This document shows, piece after piece, positions 53,772 through 61,686 of a stretch of DNA of 64,000 bases. The stretch covers positions 24,354 through 88,353 of the forward strand of contig NZ_CATNVC010000011.1 in NCBI RefSeq assembly GCF_951230135.1, read 5' to 3'. Made by a program: the position numbers and the translations under genes. The stretch comes from Butyricicoccus sp. Marseille-Q5471. GTDB lineage: Bacteria; Bacillota; Clostridia; Oscillospirales; Butyricicoccaceae. Numbering within the stretch: the stretch's first letter is position 1; each line of letters starts with the position of its first letter. A model generated the notes under the pieces. That model saw only the letters and a program-made list of their open reading frames with translations. It searched no databases and was not told where the DNA came from.

Positions 53772-54947
53772 CTAGATGATGCCTTCATGCTGCAGCTGCT
53801 GAAGCGCTGCGGAATCCATTCCCAACGCGGCATACAGCTGCTCGTTCTGTTCTCCAACGCCCGGTGCCGTGCGCAGGGGTTCCTCCTCCTGGCCGACAAA
53901 CTTGACCGGCTTGCCCGGCATTTCTAGTTCGCCAAGATTAGTATCCTCTACGGAAACAATCATGTTTCTCACCTGCAGCTGAGGCTGTTGCAGCGCTTCC
54001 TTTGTTGTGCTGCACATTGTACCCGGAATCAGCGTGTTGTCGCAGATATCTGCAATTTCCTGCATGCTGTACGCGGAAAACAGCTCCTCCAGCTTCACGC
54101 GGAGATCGCCGAAATAGTGGTAGCCTCGGACGAGGTTGGAGCAATACAGCTCATCATCCTTCCATTCCGGACGACCGAACGCATCGCAGAATTTCGCCCA
54201 CTGCGCATCCGAAGAAATACCCATTGCAACATAGCCGTCCTTGCATTTCAGGATATCATATGGGTTAATCAGCGGATGGGCATTGCCGGTGCGCATGGGA
54301 TCTTCCTGCTCTGCGCCATAGGTAATGACCTTATCTTCCGAAATGGCAATGGCAGAACCGCAAAGCGTGGTTTCTACCATTTGGCCTTCTCCCGTATTTC
54401 TCGCGTGATAAATCGCCAGACACAGGGCGGAAGAAAGGAAACTGGCCGCATAACGCTCCGCAATGGAAAAGCCGATTCGGGTCGGCGGGTTTTCCGGGAA
54501 GCCGGTGAAGTGCATTACGCCGCTCTTCGCCTGCGCAATCAAATCATACTGAGGAACATCGGCTCCTTCGCCGGTTGAGCCGTATGCTGAAATGCGTCCA
54601 TATACGAGAGATGGTTTTATAGCTGATAAGGTTTCATATCCCAAGCCAAGTTCCTGCATCATGTTGGGAGGGAAATTTTCTAAAATGACATCGGCCGTAG
54701 CAACAAGCTTTTTGAAAATTTCCTTTCCATCAGGATGCTTTAAATTGAGTGTGATACTCTTTTTTCCACGATCGCGGAAGGCGTGATGGATACTGGCACC
54801 ATTTTTCAATGGTGCCAGCGTCCTCAACGGATCTCCTGCTGGAGACTCTACTTTAATAACCTCCGCCCCGTAATCAGCCAATTCCATCCCGCAGTAACCG
54901 GAAAGTGTCATTAAATCGAGCACTTTTATGCCTTCTAAAGGAAACAT
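53772..54947 (-). CDS. Class III CoA-transferase paralogue lacking the catalytic Asp
   Basis: 391 residues; ATG at 54947 with TAGGAGG upstream. CaiB/BaiF fold: IKVLDLMTLSGYCGMELADY, GAEVIKVESPAGDPLRTLAP, ILENFPPNMMQELGLGYETL and YGRISAYGSTGEG. By eye, GFSIAERYAA (~159-168) aligns with GFSMCDTWAG of the neighbour, placing Glu164 where Asp169 should be. It may be a non-catalytic partner subunit, as I recall for heteromeric BbsEF of toluene degradation, or have altered chemistry. It lies 45 bases before the second transferase gene. Confidence 0.92.
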   Translation of the reverse strand: MFPLEGIKVLDLMTLSGYCGMELADYGAEVIKVESPAGDPLRTLAPLKNGASIHHAFRDRGKKSITLNLKHPDGKEIFKKLVATADVILENFPPNMMQELGLGYETLSAIKPSLVYGRISAYGSTGEGADVPQYDLIAQAKSGVMHFTGFPENPPTRIGFSIAERYAASFLSSALCLAIYHARNTGEGQMVETTLCGSAIAISEDKVITYGAEQEDPMRTGNAHPLINPYDILKCKDGYVAMGISSDAQWAKFCDAFGRPEWKDDELYCSNLVRGYHYFGDLRVKLEELFSAYSMQEIADICDNTLIPGTMCSTTKEALQQPQLQVRNMIVSVEDTNLGELEMPGKPVKFVGQEEEPLRTAPGVGEQNEQLYAALGMDSAALQQLQHEGII

Positions 54948-54989
54948 AGCAACCTCCTATTACTGTGAGAAGAATACTCTACGGTGGTT

Positions 54990-56168
54990 TTACTCTTCGT
55001 ACGCCCAGCCGGTGTACAGCTCTACGCCGCGCTTCTTGATCTGGCCGCCGATAACGTTGCGCTGAATCTCGGAAGTGCCTTCCCAGATACGGTCAACGCG
55101 CTGGTCACGCCACAGACGCTCTACCGGATTCTCTCTCATGTAGCCGCGACCGCCCAGAATCTGAACGCCCTTGTCGGTAACACGGTTTACCATCTCGGAG
55201 CACCACAGCTTGATCGCGGAAGCTCTTGCATGCTTCAGCTTGCGGTCCATATCGCCGGAAATCTCCCAGCATACACGGTACAGCAAGCTCTTCGCTGCCA
55301 TGATATCCATGGTCATGTCAACCAGCATATGCTCGATGACCTGATAATCGCGGATGACACGGCCGCCCTGAACGCGCTCTGCCGCCCATTCGTTCGCAAC
55401 CTTAAGTACGCGCTCTGCACCGCCTACGCAGCGTGCCGCGATGCCCAGACGAGCTTCTACGAACCAGTCCTTGGTCATATTGAAGCCTTCGCCGATGCCG
55501 AGCAGAATCTTGGACTCGTCAACAACGACGTCCTCGAAGGTGAATTCGGGATGCTTAAACGCAAAGTGATGGGTAAACTCAGGCGTACGCTTGACGCTGA
55601 CACCCGGTGCGTCCTTCTCAACGAAGAATACGGTCGCCTTGTTCGGGTCGCCGTCGATGTGTGCATGCACCAGAATGAAGTCAGCAACGTTACCAACGGT
55701 TACGTACCACTTCTCACCGTTGATCTTGTAGCCGCCGTCGCACTTAACAGCAGTCGTCTGGCACTGGGACGGATCGGAGCCTGCGTCAGCTTCGGTGATG
55801 GCGTATGCATCGCGGCGCTTGCACTGGCAGGTCGGAATCAGATATTCGTCGATCTGCTCCTGCGTACCGAACTTCATGGGGTAGGAAGGCTGCGGAACCG
55901 CATCCCAGATAGCGCCGGTCGACATACCGAGCTGCTCGCTGACGAGCATCTGCTCAAACAGGGTCATGCCCTGGCCGCCATGCTCCTTGGAATGGTTGGT
56001 TGCATTAAAGCCCCACTCCATAACCTGATTGTTAATGTATTTGTGTGTTTCAGGAGTAATACCATTGTTCTCCTCGCACTCCATCTCGTACGGGAACAGT
56101 ACCTGCTCGGTAAACTCTCTTGCCTTCTCCTGCAGGGCGCGATGCTCTTTGCTCAGCGTGAAATCCAT
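54990..56168 (-). CDS. Acyl-CoA dehydrogenase family flavoenzyme
   Basis: 392 residues from the ATG at 56168, seven bases after AAAGGAAG; an upstream in-frame ATG at 56189 lacks a site. Signatures: MDFTLSKEHRALQEKAREF, YAITEADAGSDPSQCQTTAV (FAD/substrate loop), KWYVTVGNVADFILVHAHID, AARCVGGAERVLKVANEWA, and the catalytic-base region RIWEGTSEIQRNVIGG (Glu ~363). It forms or removes an alpha,beta double bond in an acyl-CoA; in anaerobes many family members run as reductases (CaiA-like). It is the first gene of the operon, directly behind a strong promoter with three tandem repeats. Confidence 0.94.
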   Translation of the reverse strand: MDFTLSKEHRALQEKAREFTEQVLFPYEMECEENNGITPETHKYINNQVMEWGFNATNHSKEHGGQGMTLFEQMLVSEQLGMSTGAIWDAVPQPSYPMKFGTQEQIDEYLIPTCQCKRRDAYAITEADAGSDPSQCQTTAVKCDGGYKINGEKWYVTVGNVADFILVHAHIDGDPNKATVFFVEKDAPGVSVKRTPEFTHHFAFKHPEFTFEDVVVDESKILLGIGEGFNMTKDWFVEARLGIAARCVGGAERVLKVANEWAAERVQGGRVIRDYQVIEHMLVDMTMDIMAAKSLLYRVCWEISGDMDRKLKHARASAIKLWCSEMVNRVTDKGVQILGGRGYMRENPVERLWRDQRVDRIWEGTSEIQRNVIGGQIKKRGVELYTGWAYEE

Positions 56169-56200
56169 AGTAATGCTTCCTTTCTCCATTGAAGTTTGAA

Positions 56201-56281
56201 TTAGTCCGGTGTCGGTTAGTCCACTTTAGGTTAGTCCGTTATCGGATGATTCCATTATATATATTAGAAAAAATAAGTCAA
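56201..56281 (-). promoter_or_regulatory. Promoter of the CoA operon with three 15-bp tandem repeats
   Basis: Minus-strand -35 TTGACT (plus 56276-56281), 16-base spacer, -10 TATAAT (56254-56259). The first ~45 transcribed bases hold three head-to-tail 15-mers (written on the plus strand): TTAGTCCGGTGTCGG (56201-56215), TTAGTCCACTTTAGG (56216-56230), TTAGTCCGTTATCGG (56231-56245). Likely binding sites for the divergent MarR protein acting as a roadblock, or a leader element. Confidence 0.7.
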
Positions 56282-56498
56282 GCATTCTCTGGGTATTTTA
56301 TGCAATTTGTATGTTTGAACAAAAAACATCAAGGAATTTGTACAGCGCGGAAGGTATGACCAGCGTATGTATTTTCTTGTCGAATCCACAGAGCGCCGTT
56401 TTCTCTCTGCAAACGCACATCATACAAGCTCGGACTATTGACAGGTGCGCCGCAAGTGCGATAAAATAAACAAAAAAAGAGTAAGGGGAAAGAGATTG

Positions 56499-56942
56499 AT
56501 GGAAGCTTGGCGCAACGATCTGTTCGACCGGTTTTACAGAAGCTGGAGCGGAATAGATGCCGCTTATGATAAGATTGCAGCCGGATGCGGTGTTACCTCC
56601 AATATCATGAACATTCTTACGCTGCTCTACAAGCAGCGCACGCCGATGACACAGAATGAATTAAGCCACGAACTGCATCTGACCAAGCAGACCGTGACAA
56701 GCGTACTGGACAGCTTGGAAAAGCGCGGTCTGGTCACCCGCAGCATTGCGGAGGGCGACCGGCGCAGCCGTGTGGTCGCGCTGACCGATGAGGGGCGCGT
56801 ATCGGGTCGGCGAATCGGCAGGGCGATGCGCAGTGTTGAGTTATCTGCGTTTGCAATGCTTTCCGACGAAGAGCAGCAAGCGCTGGTGGACAGTATGGAA
56901 AAGCTCTGGCACGGCCTGGCGCAAGTTTTAGAGAACGAATAA
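56499..56942 (+). CDS. MarR-family transcriptional regulator
   Basis: 147 residues from the ATG at 56499, with AAGGGGAAAGAG upstream; the longer reading from 56445 has no site. Winged HTH: TPMTQNELSHELHLTKQTVT, SVLDSLEKRGLVTRSIAEGD and the wing DRRSRVVALTDEGR. Dimerisation helices at both ends. It is divergent from the seven-gene CoA operon with a 330-base gap containing that operon's promoter and triple repeats. It is the obvious candidate repressor, responding to a substrate or CoA thioester (inference). Confidence 0.92.
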   Translation: MEAWRNDLFDRFYRSWSGIDAAYDKIAAGCGVTSNIMNILTLLYKQRTPMTQNELSHELHLTKQTVTSVLDSLEKRGLVTRSIAEGDRRSRVVALTDEGRVSGRRIGRAMRSVELSAFAMLSDEEQQALVDSMEKLWHGLAQVLENE

Positions 56943-56962
56943 ATCGAAAACGATAAGATGCA

Positions 56963-57067
56963 AAATCTCTGCCCCTTGTTTTAGGAGCAGAGATTTTAAT
57001 CTGCAGCAAAGTCGCTGCAGGCGACTGTAATAGGAAGGGATTGCGTGATAAACGCAATCCCTTCCCC
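56963..57067 (+). terminator. Tandem hairpins after the MarR gene
   Basis: AAAATCTCTGC (56963-56973) pairs with GCAGAGATTTT (56988-56998). CTGCAG...CTGCAG repeats follow (57001-57020), then GGAAGGGATTGCG (57033-57045) pairs with CGCAATCCCTTCC (57053-57065). The first resembles a terminator with a weak T-run; the last is a 13-bp perfect stem that may stop transcription from the opposite side. Confidence 0.6.
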
Positions 57068-57136
57068 ATTTTATCACTATAAATTGTTTTTACAGACCGG
57101 CATAAGTCCCTCAGCGAAATGCCATCGGCAGCCTCG

Positions 57137-57484
57137 CTAGTCAGTAAACTTCCCCTTGAAGAAATTTTCATTCCCAAGCTTCTTTGCCGTCATTCTGAAC
57201 ATCACACAGCCATCCGGACACACAACATCTTTGCTGTATTTCCCATTACCGCCTATATTCTCCAAGTCTCCGCCGCTTCTGACGGCCTCCATAATCGGGA
57301 ACATCGTCATCATTACTTTGGAGCAAATGCCCTGCCCCTCTGCGTTGACAGGGCAGCCATAGGTACAGGTATATCGGTCGCCGATTTCCTCACCGTTTCG
57401 GCAATACCGCTCCGTGTGGCTGCCGCGCAGAAAATCGATGACCTCGATTTCCCATTCGTATTCCTCATCATACCATTTTTTCAT
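57137..57484 (-). CDS. TIGR04076-like small cysteine-containing protein
   Basis: About 115 residues from the ATG at 57484 (GGGGAAGG upstream). Begins MKKWYDEEYEWEIEVIDFLR and has a Cys pattern CRNGEE, CTYGCP, GICSK, VCPDGCVMF. Overall pattern and size fit the uncharacterised TIGR04076 family as I recall it. Function unknown; the spaced cysteines suggest metal binding. It lies 32 bases after the SLH gene stop, so may be co-transcribed with it. Confidence 0.75.
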   Translation of the reverse strand: MKKWYDEEYEWEIEVIDFLRGSHTERYCRNGEEIGDRYTCTYGCPVNAEGQGICSKVMMTMFPIMEAVRSGGDLENIGGNGKYSKDVVCPDGCVMFRMTAKKLGNENFFKGKFTD

Positions 57485-57516
57485 GTTGCACCTTCCCCGT
57501 CGTTTTATCGGATGAT

Positions 57517-58673
57517 TTACGCGAGCGCGCGGTACAGGAATGTCGCAATCTGACCGCGGGTGCAAATCGTGTCCGGCTCAAATGTGGTATCCGACATTCC
57601 CTTTGTAATGCCTTGATTCATTGCCCACGCAACCGCCTGTGCATAGTCGGACGTTGCAGCAACATCTGTTAGCACTGCAGCCGGCGCAGTCTTGGGCGAT
57701 CCTGCAAGCTTCCAGAGGAAGGTTGCCATCATGGCGCGGGTGCAGGGCACGGATTCATTAAACGTTCCTCCGGCAACCATGCCGTGGTCAAACGCCCAAC
57801 GCGCCGCATCGTAACTGAACGAGCTCCGGTCTAAATCCGGGAACGGGTTTGCAGCCGTTGGCTGCGGCTCACCGTTTGCCCGCCATAGGAAGGTCAGTAT
57901 CTGCGCCTGTGTACAGGTCGCCTCGGGAGAAAAGGTTGAGGAGGAGGTGCCAAGTGTGATGCCTTTCTCCACTGCCCAGGTAACCGCATCGTGATAATAG
58001 GCATCGGCGGCCACATCGGTAAACTTGCCTACGGCAGCGGGCTTGTCCGCTGTGCTGCCGGTAATTTCCACAATTGCGCCGCAGCTTCCGGCAAGCGCTT
58101 CTCTATTCGCCTGAACATAGTAAATACCCGGCTGAGACAGGGCCACTTTAGCACCCTTGTGGTACTGCGGCAGTTCTTCCGCGACCGGTTGACTCGCTAA
58201 AAAATTCTCGATTGAAACCGTTTTCTCTGCATCGCCCTCCCAATAGGTTACCAAACCGTCGAAGGCTTGTACATCCTGCTGCGCAATCGTGTACTGACCG
58301 CTGGCAGCAATAAAGCTGGCGTGGTCGACTCCAAGCCCCACAATGCCAAACGATGCTGTTCCCGCCGTATCTGCGGCAGGATCCATGCCTTCCATCAGCA
58401 TCACGGTGATAGAATCGCTGCTGCTGTACGCCGGGCAGGTTGCGGTGTAGTTTCCATAGGCACTGGTAAAGAACACCGTAGCAGTTCCCGTTTTCGTAAT
58501 GGCACTGCCCATCAGGGACAGTTGTCCTGTTTCGTCAGACTCAACCGTGCCGCTTTCGGCACGATACCCATCCAGCAGCACACGCTGATCCGCAGCCGAA
58601 GCCGATACCGCCAGTGTCGCCATCACCGCAAATGCCGTCATCCATCCGAGTGCTTTTTCCCCAATGTTGTCAT
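57517..58673 (-). CDS. Secreted SLH-domain protein with frame break in the signal-peptide region
   Basis: About 375-385 residues. Three C-terminal SLH domains from ~195 (FTDVAADAYYHDAVTWAVEK; FPDLDRSSFSYDAARWAFDH; LTDVAATSDYAQAVAWAMNQ). The N-terminal half is a beta-rich domain of unknown role. The best ribosome site (AAAGGGG) precedes the ATG at 58673, but that frame stops after 11 codons. Adding one A to the A5 run at 58654-58658 joins it to the hydrophobic MTAFAVMATLAVSASA segment and gives a normal signal peptide with two Lys. As written, the intact frame could start only at an ATG at 58641 (no good site) or further upstream. A homopolymer slip, phase variation or a sequencing error are all possible. 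Confidence 0.8.
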
Positions 58674-58850
58674 CGTAATTTACCCCTTTCCCTTGTTGAG
58701 AACCGTGACAATGAACGAGTTGCCACATTGCTGGGATTAAGGCAAGTATACTGTAATATTTTTACTTTGTCAAATCATCCGATTGGCATATCCTGCGCCG
58801 ATTTCGGTGATGCATGGATGGTTGTGCTTTGTAGGCGGAGTACCGAAAGC

Positions 58851-59693
58851 TTATTTCAAATATGCCTTTGGGGACATGCCGTACTCTTCGCGAAAACTGC
58901 GGGAGAAATGTGAATAATCGGAGAAACCGCATTGAATCGCAGCCTGTGTGGCAGACGTGTTTTGCTGCAGCAGATTGCGCGCCGCCATGAGCCGCTTCTT
59001 TAATATATATTGATGCGGCGTCAGTCCGGTATAAGATTTAAACTGACGAATCAGATGATATTTGCTCACGAAAAACTGCTCTGCCAGCAAATCTAAGGAA
59101 AGCGGTTCTCCTAAATTATGATTAATATGATTGATGATTCCGCTGACCTTTTCATCATAAATCACGTCATCCATTTCACCATGTGTGCCGAGGCGTGCAC
59201 GGTTGAGATAGACCAGCAGCTCCCGAATAAAGCATCCGCGCAGCAGGTCGCGTCCATAGCCGGTGTCATCGTCGAGACCCTCCAGCAGACTCAGCACCCG
59301 GAGGATGGCTTGCAGCAGTTCTGCGCCCGGGCGCAGCAAATTACGGTAATGCCGCGCGGAGGAGTCGAAGCAGCGCCCCAAGCTGTCGTCTCCCAGTGAG
59401 TGCAGGTATTCATTGCTGATCCAAACCACATACCGCTCATACGGCCTATCGTTTTCGACGACCGGGCGATGCAGCTCGCTGCTGTTTGTCAGCACGAGAT
59501 CCCCCGTGCGCAGGCGGTAGGTCTTTCCTTCCACCTCGTAGGAAACATTGCCGGAAAGGAAAAGCAGCACTTCGCAGAACGTATGGCTGTGATACTCTAT
59601 ATGGAGCGGTGCGTTGCTCAGGCTGTGCGCCATCTCAAAGTCACTCGTTTTCATAAACTGACGCTCGTCAAAAGCTTTCCCGCGGCGAGACAT
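58851..59693 (-). CDS. AraC-family regulator with N-terminal cupin, divergent from the glucuronide genes
   Basis: 280 residues from the ATG at 59693 (a GTG at 59696 is adjacent; GGGGGG upstream). The N-terminal cupin-like sensor has HIEYHSHTFCEVLLFLSGNV and GDLVLTNSSELHRPV. The C-terminal double HTH reads LSLDLLAEQFFVSKYHLIRQ and ATQAAIQCGFSDYSHFSRSF. It is divergent from the GPH symporter and beta-glucuronidase genes 504 bases away, so it is the likely activator, with a glucuronide or sugar acid as effector (inference). Confidence 0.92.
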   Translation of the reverse strand: MSRRGKAFDERQFMKTSDFEMAHSLSNAPLHIEYHSHTFCEVLLFLSGNVSYEVEGKTYRLRTGDLVLTNSSELHRPVVENDRPYERYVVWISNEYLHSLGDDSLGRCFDSSARHYRNLLRPGAELLQAILRVLSLLEGLDDDTGYGRDLLRGCFIRELLVYLNRARLGTHGEMDDVIYDEKVSGIINHINHNLGEPLSLDLLAEQFFVSKYHLIRQFKSYTGLTPHQYILKKRLMAARNLLQQNTSATQAAIQCGFSDYSHFSRSFREEYGMSPKAYLK

Positions 59694-59897
59694 CACCGCA
59701 CCCCCCTTCTTTGCAGAACTTGCGCTCTGCTTCTAGTTTAAATTTGGTTATTGTTTAATTCAAACTAATATCGCGACACAAATATATGCAATATAAACAA
59801 TTCGCAAATTATATTCTCATAACAGAGCAAGGATACCCTCGCAATTTTAGCCATGTTTTTAAGCAATTTTATCTCTGTTTTTTCCAGTCAAAGGCGA

Positions 59898-60080
59898 TAT
59901 AATGAAGGCATAAAAAGTGAACCGCAGGCGTGGCCGGCACTGCCGGACAAAAAAGGTCTACGCCATCACTTTTCTCGCAGCCTGTCCCCACCAAGGCGGC
60001 TGCGAAACACCGGATTCTAGGCGCACTGCAGAGCGCTTGAATAACATTTTTCAAAGCGACCGAAGCGGCAGACGTGCCGC
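59898..60080 (+). promoter_or_regulatory. Promoter and structured 5' leader of the GPH symporter gene
   Basis: The 504-base gap between the AraC gene and the symporter contains a -10 TATAAT (59898-59903), with a weak -35. From the expected start, nested helices can form: AAAAGTGA (59913-59920) with TCACTTTT (59966-59973), GGCGT (59927-59931) with ACGCC (59960-59964), inner CCGGC/GCCGG (59934-59946). Then come TCGCAGCC (59975-59982) with GGCTGCGA (59998-60005), and GCGGCA/TGCCGC (60065-60080). It matches no riboswitch class I can recall. The rest of the gap (59694-59890) is AT-rich with no ORF. Confidence 0.45.
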
Positions 60081-60197
60081 CTTAAGGCGCAAAGGGGGAA
60101 CGATCGTGGGACTTTTTCTCAGTATATCAAAAAATTTCATGAGATGCAATGCAGTACGTTCCACACTTGAGAAACCGATAAAAAGGAGTGTAAAACT

Positions 60198-61589
60198 ATG
60201 AAGCCTTTTGGTATTCGTGATAAAATCGGCTATATGCTCGGTGATTTCGGCAATGACTTTTTCTTTATGCTCTCCAGCAGCTTCCTGATGGTATTTTATA
60301 CGCGTGTGCTCGGCATCAACAGCGCAATTGTGGGCACGATGTTTCTGGTTGCGCGCTGTATTGACGGCTTTACCGATGTCGGCATGGGACGACTCGTTGA
60401 CATGTCGAAGCCCGCAAAGGACGGAAAATTCCGTCCCTGGATCAGACGTATGTGTGTGCCGGTTGTGCTGGCGGGTATGCTGATGTTTATCCCGGCAGTC
60501 GCAAGCCTGCCAATGAATCTGCGCATCGTTTACATCTATTTCACCTATCTGCTGTGGGGCAGCGTTTGCTACACCTCCATCAATATCCCTTATGGCTCGA
60601 TGGCATCGGTTATCACAAACGATCCGGTTGAGCGTGCGGCGCTGTCCACGTTCCGCAGTGTCGGCGCATCCCTCGCTGGTGTTATTATCAATGCGGTCGT
60701 GCCGCTCGTCATTTACATCACCGCGGCAGACGGAAGCAAGATTGTTGCGGAAAACCGCATCATTCCCATGGTACTTATTTTCGGCGTTTGTGCGCTCACC
60801 AGCTATATTCTTTGCTACAAGATGTCCACAGAACGCATTCAGGTTAAGCGCGATGCGGCGCAAAAGCTCGATCTCCGTGTTACACTCAAGGGCATCGTCC
60901 ATAACCGCGCGCTGATCTCCATCATTGCGGCGGCGATTATCCTGCTGCTTTCGATGCTCATCTCCAACACGCTCAACAATTATCTCTATCTGGAATATTT
61001 CAAGAACAGCCAGGCGCTTTCTCTGGCAGGCTTCTTCGGCGCGGTCTGCGCGTTGCTGCTTGCCCCCTTCGTCGGGAAGATTATCGCGCGCTTCGGCAAG
61101 AAGGAAGCAGCCGCTGTGGCGCTGCTGTTCACCACCGGCGTCTATCTGCTGCTTTTCATCCTTCGCTTGACCAATCCGTGGATATTCTGCCTTTTCGTGT
61201 TCGTCGGCGGCTTTGGCTCGGGTCTTTTCAACCTTGTCATCTGGGCATTCATCACGGACGTCATCGACTATCAGGAGATTATCACCGGTTCGCGTGAAGA
61301 TGGCACAATTTATGCGGTCTATTCCTTCGCCCGCAAGCTCGGTCAGGCACTGGCCGGCGGCCTTGGCGGCTGGGCACTGGCCTTTGTCGGCTACCAGTCC
61401 TCAACGGGCGGCGCGGCAGTTGTGCAATCCTCGGAAACGCTGAGCGGCATTTATACAATGTGCACGCTGGTCCCCGCAATCGGCTATGGCCTGATTGCGC
61501 TGATCTTGATTTTCTGGTATCCGCTGGACAAGAAACGGCTGTCCGAAAACGTTGCGACCCTCGCAGCCAAGCACGCCGCACAGAATTAA
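60198..61589 (+). CDS. GPH-family (MelB/UidB-like) glycoside or glucuronide symporter
   Basis: 463 residues, twelve membrane helices; ATG at 60198 with AAAAGGAG upstream. N-terminal family stretch RDKIGYMLGDFGNDFFFMLS. The cation-site acidic pair is in RCIDGFTDVGMGRLVDMSKP, followed by the GKFRPWI loop. Also NIPYGSMASVITNDPVERAA, typical of the family. Immediately upstream of beta-glucuronidase, it probably imports glucuronides with sodium or protons, as UidB does. The minus-strand 283-residue ORF across its start is a shadow. Confidence 0.93.
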   Translation: MKPFGIRDKIGYMLGDFGNDFFFMLSSSFLMVFYTRVLGINSAIVGTMFLVARCIDGFTDVGMGRLVDMSKPAKDGKFRPWIRRMCVPVVLAGMLMFIPAVASLPMNLRIVYIYFTYLLWGSVCYTSINIPYGSMASVITNDPVERAALSTFRSVGASLAGVIINAVVPLVIYITAADGSKIVAENRIIPMVLIFGVCALTSYILCYKMSTERIQVKRDAAQKLDLRVTLKGIVHNRALISIIAAAIILLLSMLISNTLNNYLYLEYFKNSQALSLAGFFGAVCALLLAPFVGKIIARFGKKEAAAVALLFTTGVYLLLFILRLTNPWIFCLFVFVGGFGSGLFNLVIWAFITDVIDYQEIITGSREDGTIYAVYSFARKLGQALAGGLGGWALAFVGYQSSTGGAAVVQSSETLSGIYTMCTLVPAIGYGLIALILIFWYPLDKKRLSENVATLAAKHAAQN

Positions 61590-61686
61590 CCGACGGACAA
61601 AGAAGAAAACATTCACACCGCCGACGAAACGCCCCGCGCATTCCGGCGGCTGAGCAGGCTCATATCAGAAAGGAGAAACAACAAAC

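Noticed and set aside
54984..56192. 402-codon plus-strand ORF
   Set aside because: Almost exactly antisense to the acyl-CoA dehydrogenase, whose family motifs are unmistakable.
60065..60090. GCCTTAAGGC near the symporter leader resembling the right end of the MITE
   Set aside because: Only a short palindrome is shared; the inverted termini and body of the 28958-29137 element are absent.
60051..60902. 283-codon minus-strand ORF
   Set aside because: Overlaps the leader and start of the GPH symporter; composition is shadow-like (His/Asn/Arg-rich).
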